From Nitrospiraceae bacterium (GTDB taxonomy: Bacteria; Nitrospirota; Thermodesulfovibrionia; Thermodesulfovibrionales; UBA9159), in the NCBI GenBank assembly GCA_003453735.1, contig DMNE01000540.1:19563-34800 (forward strand): a stretch of 15,238 nt of DNA. Reading direction: 5' to 3'. Positions 1 to 5,626 of the stretch are shown piece after piece (the first letter of the stretch is position 1; each line of letters starts with the position of its first letter). Position numbers and translations under genes: made by a program. The notes beneath the pieces are model-generated. The model was given only the letters and a program-made list of their open reading frames with translations. It was not told where the DNA came from and made no database searches.

Positions 1-85
1 AAAGTCAAAAGTCTTTGTGGCCTCTGCAAACGCAAAAACTTCTAAAATTCTATCTGTAGTGTAACATTCCCCTGGCAATTAGTCA

Positions 86-119
86 AGGTACCTAAACGGC
101 CTAACGGCTTATTGTACCT
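86..119. repeat. Imperfect stem-loop left of the IS remnant
   Basis: AGGTAC at 86-91 is matched by GTACCT at 114-119, a 6-bp perfect outer stem. The interior is AT-rich and contains a short direct repeat (CTAAACGGC then CTAACGGC). No T-run follows, so it does not look like an intrinsic terminator. Positions 1-154 otherwise show no gene, and 1-304 as a whole hold no intact coding region. It could be chance or the remnant of another mobile end. Confidence 0.25.
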
Positions 120-154
120 ATGTCCTATTTCGCACAGCAGCCCGTTGCTTCACG

Positions 155-167
155 AGAAAATCGATAC
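155..167 (+). repeat. Left terminal inverted repeat of the IS
   Basis: AGAAAATCGATAC is an exact reverse-complement match to 1540-1552. The core CGATACGAAATGA recurs as a direct repeat 36 bp inward. Confidence 0.65.
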
Positions 168-210
168 GAAATGAGATACGTCGCCTCATGAAGAAAACGA
201 TACGAAATGA
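162..210 (+). repeat. Direct repeat pair inside the IS left end
   Basis: CGATACGAAATGA occurs at 162-174 and again at 198-210, a 36-bp period, each preceded by an A-rich GA(G/A)AAAA-like run. GATACG also occurs at 175-180. The first copy overlaps the terminal inverted repeat. Such sub-terminal repeats can be extra transposase-binding sites; that role is inferred. Confidence 0.5.
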
Positions 211-304
211 TTGGCTTCACCAGATGACTCCACAACGGATTTTCTCGTGGCCGTCCATCCATACCCTGTATCCACCCTCATGCGACGTTCCTTTTCTTCA
301 GAGA

Positions 305-1490
305 CTATTTCAGGGTGTTGAGGCGCAGGAGTTTTTGCTGTAACCGCGTGATCTGTCGTTTCAGCTGCGCAGGGTTGAGCTTGGCATAGTGCCCTTCCAA
401 GACTTTCCTCTCGTTGGTCAGACACGTGTGCTGATGCAAGCACTCTCCGGTAAGGCGTCTTTGGAGTGTCATACTTTTTGTGACCTTGCTGCCGTTGCGT
501 GTTTTCTCGAGCAGTTTCATTGTGGGGTGGAAGAAGTTGGTATAGAGCCGGAGGTGCTGGTAAAGGTCATTGAGGGTAAGCAGTTCTTCTTCCGTATCAT
601 ATCGGAGATATCCCACCGCCCTTCTTACCACCGAGTATTTCTTTTGCTCCACAAAGCAGTTATCGTTTTTCCGGTAGCTCTTGGCCCGGGTGGAGGTGAT
701 GCCCTCTTGCCCACAGTACCGATAGAGATGGTCGTTAATGAACTCGCTGCCGCTGTCCGAATCAATCCCCAAAAGAGCAAAGGGAAGACGCTGCCGTATG
801 TCCATCAGTGCCTCAAACACCCATTTCTGTGTCTTGTTCTTCACTGCTGCGGTCTCTGTTCAGGTGGTGCAGACATCGGTAACATACAGGGTCTGGGCAA
901 ACTCCCCATGAGCATCTCCTCCTCGTGCGCTACCAGATCGATCTCGGTAAATCCCGGCCGCTGCTCATCCCAGTCAGAAAAGGTCCGTATCGGAATCTGG
1001 TGCTTCAAGAGCGTTCCCGGCTTTGTATTCGATCTGCCCTTGATCGTCTCCTCCGCTCCTTCGCCAGTAACCGGTCTATCGTTGCCGCACTGATCTTCCC
1101 GAGTTTCTTCCTCACCTCGGGGTCGACCCTGATCTCACGATAGCGCTGCAGACGGCCAATTACCTCCTGCGGTACCGGCGCAAGCCTCTTGCCGCAGATG
1201 CAGTCCATGATGTACCAGACCTTCTTTAAAACGTCCAGGACTGCGTCATCATACATCCGCGATCTCTTCGAGGGCTTCCTCTTTCTGCCGTCACCAACGA
1301 GCACCTCCTTCGCATTTATGCGTATCTTCTTGCCATGGCTCCTCAGTATATAGGACGCATACCGTCGACCATACCCCGTGAGCTCTATGAACTCGTTCAG
1401 AATGCTGCCTTTTTCCTTCTTCCGCGCCTTCTGATACCGTGGTGCGACTATAGCCACTGCCTTCTTCCGTTCCTTCATCGTTAACCTCAT
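305..1490 (-). pseudogene. Transposase pseudogene, DDE / integrase-core family
   Basis: When intact this would be a cut-and-paste transposase of roughly 395 residues. The N-terminal part (1490 down to 1005, 161 aa) is a basic helix-turn-helix-like region. The C-terminal part (844 to 305, 179 aa) carries the integrase core. Stitching frames together restores the DDE triad: the first Asp in TEIDLV (near 935), the second Asp in LLGIDSD, and Glu in DNCFVEQ. The lesions I can place are a frameshift near 1050, one in a GAG-repeat tract near 918, an in-frame TGA at 860-862 where a tryptophan codon (TGG) seems expected, and two compensating shifts near 475 and 412 that scramble about 20 residues. The reading frame ends at 305-307. 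The start has a strong AGGAGG five bases upstream of the ATG at 1490. No function is expected from this copy. Confidence 0.8.
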
Positions 1491-1496
1491 TTCTGC

Positions 1497-1520
1497 CTCC
1501 TGTTGCTTTACCTACAGGAG
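1497..1520 (-). promoter_or_regulatory. Hairpin covering the transposase ribosome binding site
   Basis: CTCCTGT (1497-1503) and ACAGGAG (1514-1520) form a perfect 7-bp stem with a 10-nt loop. On the minus-strand RNA, the 3' arm contains most of the AGGAGG that serves the start codon at 1490. A transcript entering from outside the element would fold and hide this site, while one starting near 1512 would lack the 5' arm. This layout resembles the read-through protection known from IS10 and IS50; the function here is inferred. Confidence 0.5.
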
Positions 1521-1546
1521 TATATTGTGAATAATTTTTGTATCGA
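1519..1546 (-). promoter_or_regulatory. Candidate transposase promoter overlapping the IS end
   Basis: On the minus strand TCGATA (1546-1541, 4/6 to TTGACA) is followed after 16 nt by TATACT (1524-1519, 5/6 to TATAAT). The -35 lies within the terminal inverted repeat. Transcription would start near 1512, just downstream of the 5' arm of the hairpin at 1497-1520. Confidence 0.4.
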
Positions 1547-1552
1547 TTTTCT
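1540..1552 (-). repeat. Right terminal inverted repeat of the IS
   Basis: GTATCGATTTTCT is an exact reverse complement of 155-167. It lies 50 bp upstream of the transposase start, and a candidate -35 element of the transposase promoter falls inside it. Confidence 0.65.
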
Positions 1553-1676
1553 ATTTGAGGCAATTCGAGCAGTAGAAAAACAAGAGGACTCTCAGGTATA
1601 ATAAGGTCCATAAAAATTGAGGCATCCCGGGAAATTTCTGCTTTCTTGTTTTTTTTGGGAGGACATATTCAAGTAC

Positions 1677-1705
1677 TGCACACAGTGTTTCCCAATTTGT
1701 GTGCA
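1677..1705. promoter_or_regulatory. 8-bp perfect dyad upstream of the gyrA promoter
   Basis: TGCACACA (1677-1684) and TGTGTGCA (1698-1705) are exact inverted repeats separated by 13 nt. The downstream arm ends 18 nt before the candidate gyrA -35. It could be a regulator-binding site or an RNA hairpin from an upstream transcript. The rest of 1553-1773 shows no gene, only a T8 run near 1649-1656 without a convincing GC-rich stem before it. Confidence 0.35.
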
Positions 1706-1723
1706 AATAACTTCTACACTTAA

Positions 1724-1751
1724 TTGACAATAGAAGAAACGTACATTCAAT
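1724..1751 (+). promoter_or_regulatory. Candidate sigma-70-type promoter of gyrA
   Basis: A perfect TTGACA (1724-1729) is followed after 16 nt by TTCAAT (1746-1751, 4/6 to TATAAT). Initiation would fall near 1758, close to the start codon at 1774 and just upstream of the GGAG at 1764-1767. It lies outside the IS remnant, so gyrA expression need not depend on the element. Confidence 0.45.
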
Positions 1752-1773
1752 CTTTTAGTAAACGGAGAATTTC

Positions 1774-4182
1774 ATGGCAAAGATACTGGTAAATATAGAA
1801 GAAGAGATGAAGGTCAGCTATCTCGATTACGCTATGAGCGTAATCATCGGAAGGGCTCTGCCTGAGGTCAGGGATGGCTTAAAGCCTGTCCAGAGGAGGA
1901 TACTCTATGCCATGTTCAGGGAGGGACTCCTTCCGGGCAGGAAATATTCAAAATGTGCTGGCGTTGTGGGAGAGGTGTTGAAGAAGTATCATCCCCACGG
2001 CGATACCGCGGTCTATGATGCATTGGTGCGACTGGCACAGGACTTTAATATGAGATACCCCCTAGTGGATGGCCAGGGGAATTTTGGCTCCATTGATGGT
2101 GACCCAGCTGCCGCATACCGGTACACGGAAGCGAGACTTGCAAAGATAGCAGAGGAGTTATTGGCTGATATCGATAAAGAGACCGTTGATTTTATACCAA
2201 ACTTTGACGAAACAACCGAAGAGCCGAAGGTACTTCCCTCACGGACGCCGAATCTCATCATAAACGGGACGGCAGGGATAGCCGTCGGGATGGCGACGAA
2301 CATTCCACCTCATAATCTCGGCGAGGTCATCAATGGCCTCGTGATGATTCTGGAAAATCCCGATACGACTGTCGAAGAACTCATGACAGCAATAAAGGGG
2401 CCTGATTTTCCCACTGGGGGAATAATACACGGAACCGAAGGGATAAAGGAGGCATATGCAAACGGCAGAGGGCTCATCAAGGTAAGGGCGAAGGCAAGGA
2501 TTGAGCGGGAGCACCGCGGCGGCGAAAACATCATCATCTCGGAACTTCCTTACCAGGTCAACAAAGCAAGGCTTATTGAAAAGGTCGCAGAGTTGGTGAG
2601 AGAGAAGAAACTAGAGGGGATCTCAGACATACGGGATGAGTCTGACAGGGACGGCATCAGGATAGTCCTCGAATTGAAGCGTGGCGAAATGGCAGAGGTG
2701 ATTCTCAACAACCTCTATAAGCATACACAACTGGAGACGACCTTCGGGATTATCATGCTCGCCCTGGTTGGAGGTCAGCCTCATGTCCTTGGGTTGAAAA
2801 GGGCATTGAACTACTTCCTTCTGCACAGGCGAGATGTTGTTCTCAAAAGGACGCGGTATGAACTAAGGAAGGCGGAGGAAAGGGCCCATATCCTGGAAGG
2901 ACTAAAGATCGCCCTTGACCATCTCGATGAGATCATCGCCCTGATAAGGGCCTCAAAGAGCCCCGACGAAGCGAAACAGGGATTGATGTCCAAATATCCT
3001 CTTTCAGAAGTCCAGGCACAGGCCATCCTGGACATGAAGCTCCAGAGACTCACCGGACTCGAGAGGGAAAAAATCATTAGCGAATACAAGGAAACCTTAA
3101 AGGAGATCGAACGATTGAAGGCAATACTCGGTAGCGAGGACCTCGTCTCGAAGATAATCAAGGAAGAACTCCTTGAGGTAAAGTCAAAGTACGGTGATGA
3201 AAGAAGAACAGAGATATCCGAGGAGACGAAGGAGATAACCATTGAGGACCTCATCACAGAAGAGGAGATGGTCATCACTGTTTCCCATCAAGGATACATT
3301 AAGAGGAACCCCTTAAGTGCCTATAGGAGCCAAAGGCGCGGCGGCAAAGGGCTCATGGGCATGGAGACAAAAGAAGAGGATTTTGTGGAGCAGCTCTTCA
3401 TTGGGTCAACCCATGATTACATGCTCTTCTTCAGCAATCTCGGAAGGCTGTATTGGCTAAAAATTTATCAGATTCCCGAGGCCGGAAGGGCTGCGAAGGG
3501 CAAAGCTCTGGTCAACCTTCTGTCTCTCTCCGAGGGGGAAAGAATAACAACCGCGCTTCCGGTGCGGGATTTCAAAGAGGGCTATCTGGTTACTTTCACC
3601 AAGAACGGCATCGTAAAGAAAACGGTCCTCGATGAGTATAGCAACCCGCGAGGAAAAGGAATTATCGCCGTTACCCTTGAAGAAGGTGATGAACTCATCA
3701 CGGTGAGGAAGACAGACGGCAAGAGCGATTTTATCATCGGCACGCGGGAAGGCCTCGCGATTAGGTTTAATGAAGAAGACGTCAGGCCCATGGGCAGGGC
3801 GGCAAAGGGTGTCATAGGCGTTCGGCTCCTGAAAGGTGATGAAGTCGTTTCAGCAGAGGTTGTTGAGGCGAATACGACCTTGCTTACTGTCACAGAGAAG
3901 GGGATCGGCAAGCGCACACGTCTTGAGGAATATCCTGTGCAGGGGCGAGGGGGAAAGGGAGTTATATCAATAAAGCTAGTTCCCAAGGGCGGCAAGGCTG
4001 TCGGCCTTATGCAGGTCCGGGATGAGGATGAAGTGGTCATGATAGCGAATACCGGGAAGATCATCCGAACTGTTGCGGGGAATATATCCATCCATGGGAG
4101 AAACACCCAGGGAGTTAAGCTCATGGATGTCGAACCAGAAGACAGGATCGTCAGCATAGGGCGGGTAGCGGAAAAGGATTGA
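1774..4182 (+). CDS. gyrA: DNA gyrase subunit A
   Basis: This is the DNA-cleaving subunit of gyrase, which with GyrB introduces negative supercoils using ATP. It has 802 residues. The N-terminal breakage-reunion domain contains the catalytic tyrosine Y117 in the AAYRYTEAR context (E. coli Y122). The quinolone-determining stretch [10 protein letters not shown] places Thr78 and Asp82 at the E. coli Ser83 and Asp87 positions. The C-terminal beta-pinwheel domain carries a complete GyrA box, QRRGGKG at 520-526, which marks gyrase rather than ParC. The protein ends shortly after the pinwheel repeats, without the long acidic tail of E. coli GyrA (875 aa). The start is an ATG with GGAG at 1764-1767, six bases upstream. 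gyrB is not adjacent; the IS remnant lies upstream. The gene is convergent with the siroheme gene, with 24 nt between their stop codons and no clear terminator there. Confidence 0.98.
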   Translation: MAKILVNIEEEMKVSYLDYAMSVIIGRALPEVRDGLKPVQRRILYAMFREGLLPGRKYSKCAGVVGEVLKKYHPHGDTAVYDALVRLAQDFNMRYPLVDGQGNFGSIDGDPAAAYRYTEARLAKIAEELLADIDKETVDFIPNFDETTEEPKVLPSRTPNLIINGTAGIAVGMATNIPPHNLGEVINGLVMILENPDTTVEELMTAIKGPDFPTGGIIHGTEGIKEAYANGRGLIKVRAKARIEREHRGGENIIISELPYQVNKARLIEKVAELVREKKLEGISDIRDESDRDGIRIVLELKRGEMAEVILNNLYKHTQLETTFGIIMLALVGGQPHVLGLKRALNYFLLHRRDVVLKRTRYELRKAEERAHILEGLKIALDHLDEIIALIRASKSPDEAKQGLMSKYPLSEVQAQAILDMKLQRLTGLEREKIISEYKETLKEIERLKAILGSEDLVSKIIKEELLEVKSKYGDERRTEISEETKEITIEDLITEEEMVITVSHQGYIKRNPLSAYRSQRRGGKGLMGMETKEEDFVEQLFIGSTHDYMLFFSNLGRLYWLKIYQIPEAGRAAKGKALVNLLSLSEGERITTALPVRDFKEGYLVTFTKNGIVKKTVLDEYSNPRGKGIIAVTLEEGDELITVRKTDGKSDFIIGTREGLAIRFNEEDVRPMGRAAKGVIGVRLLKGDEVVSAEVVEANTTLLTVTEKGIGKRTRLEEYPVQGRGGKGVISIKLVPKGGKAVGLMQVRDEDEVVMIANTGKIIRTVAGNISIHGRNTQGVKLMDVEPEDRIVSIGRVAEKD

Positions 4183-4206
4183 GGTTGGGTAAAATTTAAG
4201 TAAAAA

Positions 4207-4794
4207 TCATGAACGAAAAATCTTCTCAATGAGTTTCTTTAAAAACCTTTCTCTCTCTTTCTTGTTGGGAAGCTCTTCCATCGCCTTTGATCTGATCTTC
4301 TTGATAACACGGAGATAACGTGAAAACTCAGGGCCGTACAGTTGCTCTAGCTCCTTCCTTATCGCCTTCGCCATGGAAGGACTGGCCCCGCCTGTGGAAA
4401 TAGCGATGGTAAGGAGACCCCGTTTGACGACTGAGGGGACAATGAAATTGCACAAAGAAGGATTATCGACAACATTCAGAAGTTTCTGAAGTGTCATTGC
4501 ATCCCGCGATATCTTCTCATTCGTTTCTTCTGAATCCGTAGCAGCAATAACAAGAAAGGCAGTCTTAATATCTCTGCCTTCATAGCCGCGCTTCTTATGG
4601 ATGATCAAGCCATCTCTTTTATATCGCTCAAGAAGAGGAGTTAGCGTTGGACTGATGACAGTGACTGCTGCGCCGGACTTAATGAGGGGTAAACACTTCC
4701 TTTGTGCAACCCTTCCGCCGCCCACAACTACACAAGTCTTGCCAATAAGATCCAAAAAGGCGGGATAAGAGAACTTATTTGCTGAGGGAGGCAA
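4207..4794 (-). CDS. Precorrin-2 dehydrogenase / sirohydrochlorin ferrochelatase (Met8/CysG-N type)
   Basis: This enzyme oxidises precorrin-2 to sirohydrochlorin with NAD and may insert iron to give siroheme, the cofactor of sulfite and nitrite reductases. The protein begins near the conserved YPAFLDL segment, then has the Rossmann motif VVVGGGRVAQRK (about residues 22-33), AATD near 84-87, NVVD with Asp110 matching catalytic Asp104 of CysG, and ISTGGASP at 132-139. The methyltransferase half of CysG is absent, so the gene encodes a stand-alone dehydrogenase of about 195 aa, a usual length for this type. Thr134 sits where E. coli CysG has the phosphorylated Ser128. The start is uncertain: I prefer TTG at 4794, with GAGG about 12 nt upstream. 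ATG at 4827 (no ribosome binding site seen) and TTG at 4863 are also open. All of them overlap the end of the BamD-like gene, which suggests translational coupling. Confidence 0.9.
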   Translation of the reverse strand: MPPSANKFSYPAFLDLIGKTCVVVGGGRVAQRKCLPLIKSGAAVTVISPTLTPLLERYKRDGLIIHKKRGYEGRDIKTAFLVIAATDSEETNEKISRDAMTLQKLLNVVDNPSLCNFIVPSVVKRGLLTIAISTGGASPSMAKAIRKELEQLYGPEFSRYLRVIKKIRSKAMEELPNKKERERFLKKLIEKIFRS

Positions 4795-5563
4795 GCGCTT
4801 TTCTTGCCTCTTTGACGAGTTGATCATTCGGGTACTTTTGGATGAGGAGGGTGAAGTATTCAACTGCCTTGTCCTTATTGCCGATGTTTTTTTGGCTCAG
4901 CGCAATATGGTACAGGACAAGCGGCTCATTCTTATAATCAGGGTATTTTGTGCGTAAACCCTGGAACCTTCCCAATGCGGCTTTAAAAGATCCTTTTCGA
5001 AAGTAGAACTCACCAACGAGGAATTCATAACCTGCCAGGGTGGTCCTGCACTTATCGATTCGCAACTCAATTAATTCTTTATACGGATTTCTGGGGTACG
5101 TCTTTTTCAGTTTCTCAAACTCTTCGAGGGCCTTTGCTGCTGCGCCATATCCCCTGTCCGGGCTTTCGATCTGATTAAAATAGGTCATGGCTATCTGGTA
5201 TTGGGCATATGATGCATTTGGATTGTCGGCGTATATCTCAATGAATTTCTTGTATTCTTGAACGGCGAGGTCACTCTCATCTTCTTTTGTATAGGTGTCT
5301 GCAATCAGTAACTGGGCAACAGGGGCATATTTCTTTGTAAGATCCCGGTTTTTAACCTCGAGGAGTAATCTTCGGGCATCTTCATAATTCTTTTTTTCAA
5401 TCAGGTCATTTGCCATCGCGAGATACTTTTCCGCGTTGAAGTCACCTTCTGGCCGGATCTCTTTCTTCGCCGAGCAGGAAAGCGCGATGAGTGTCAAGAA
5501 GATCACCAACATCCGCAGGAGAAACGTTGAACTTCTGGAAAGACCGTCAATACAAAAAACCAT
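4775..5563 (-). CDS. bamD: Outer membrane assembly lipoprotein, BamD (YfiO)-like TPR protein
   Basis: This is likely the lipoprotein subunit of the BAM complex, which folds beta-barrel proteins into the outer membrane. From the ATG at 5563 it has 262 residues. It begins with a signal peptide whose hydrophobic core ends in a lipobox (LIALSC), the lipidated Cys being residue 30. Several TPR-like helical hairpins follow; the segment with ASYAQYQIAMTYF and LKKTYPRNPY is typical of BamD/YfiO. Starting at the next ATG (5512) would leave only 12 residues before the Cys, too short for a normal signal peptide. A TTG at 5599 is also in frame but lies inside the candidate promoter. The 3' end overlaps the siroheme gene. 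It is divergent from the radical SAM gene. BamD is my best family call; a generic tol-pal YbgF-like TPR lipoprotein is less likely. Confidence 0.82.
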   Translation of the reverse strand: MVFCIDGLSRSSTFLLRMLVIFLTLIALSCSAKKEIRPEGDFNAEKYLAMANDLIEKKNYEDARRLLLEVKNRDLTKKYAPVAQLLIADTYTKEDESDLAVQEYKKFIEIYADNPNASYAQYQIAMTYFNQIESPDRGYGAAAKALEEFEKLKKTYPRNPYKELIELRIDKCRTTLAGYEFLVGEFYFRKGSFKAALGRFQGLRTKYPDYKNEPLVLYHIALSQKNIGNKDKAVEYFTLLIQKYPNDQLVKEARKALASLSK

Positions 5564-5569
5564 AACTAT

Positions 5570-5599
5570 ATTAAAGCCTTCAGAGAGGTTTTGTGTCAA
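5570..5599 (-). promoter_or_regulatory. Candidate promoter for the bamD-like gene
   Basis: On the minus strand a perfect TTGACA (5599-5594) is followed after 18 nt by TTTAAT (5575-5570, 5/6 to TATAAT). The start point would be near 5563, coinciding with the preferred ATG, so either the message is leaderless or one of the two assignments is off. The same short interval must also hold the promoter of the divergent radical SAM gene, for which I see no clear candidate. Confidence 0.45.
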
Positions 5600-5626
5600 G
5601 TAGCAAATGCTAAAAACCCGGGGCTT

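Larger units (their letters stand above)
151..249. repeat. 12-bp inverted repeat within the IS left end
   Basis: CACGAGAAAATC at 151-162 is exactly inverted as GATTTTCTCGTG at 238-249, with about 75 bp between. The left copy overlaps the terminal repeat, so the left end carries an extra inward-facing copy of part of the end sequence. Confidence 0.5.
155..1552 (-). mobile_element. Degenerate insertion sequence with DDE (rve-type) transposase
   Basis: The element is bounded by a perfect 13-bp inverted repeat: AGAAAATCGATAC at 155-167 and its reverse complement at 1540-1552. Allowing one mismatch extends the match to 17 bp. The enclosed length of about 1.4 kb suits one transposase gene, read on the minus strand from a start near the right end. 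The flanks show no obvious target-site duplication (left flank ends TTCACG, right flank begins ATTTG), which fits an old insertion or ends that lie slightly further out. The transposase is broken in several places, so the copy should be inactive by itself. It sits just upstream of gyrA, but the gyrA promoter lies outside the element. The IS family is uncertain; the transposase resembles integrase-core proteins often filed near IS481 or as unclassified. Confidence 0.72.

Noticed and set aside
162..210. Repeats with a 36-bp period resembling a short CRISPR array
   Set aside because: Only two 13-bp copies are present, they overlap an IS terminal repeat, and there is no further unit or cas gene.
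389..1093. Open frame of 234 codons on the plus strand
   Set aside because: It is antisense to recognisable transposase sequence and has no family-like motifs; its openness follows from the coding strand opposite.
2005..2010. Thr78 in GyrA as an acquired quinolone-resistance change
   Set aside because: Threonine is the natural residue at the Ser83 position in many bacteria, so resistance cannot be claimed.
1774..4182. ParC (topoisomerase IV) instead of GyrA
   Set aside because: A complete GyrA box QRRGGKG and a six-blade-like C-terminal domain identify gyrase.
4183..4206. Terminator between gyrA and the siroheme gene
   Set aside because: The gap is AT-rich without a stem.
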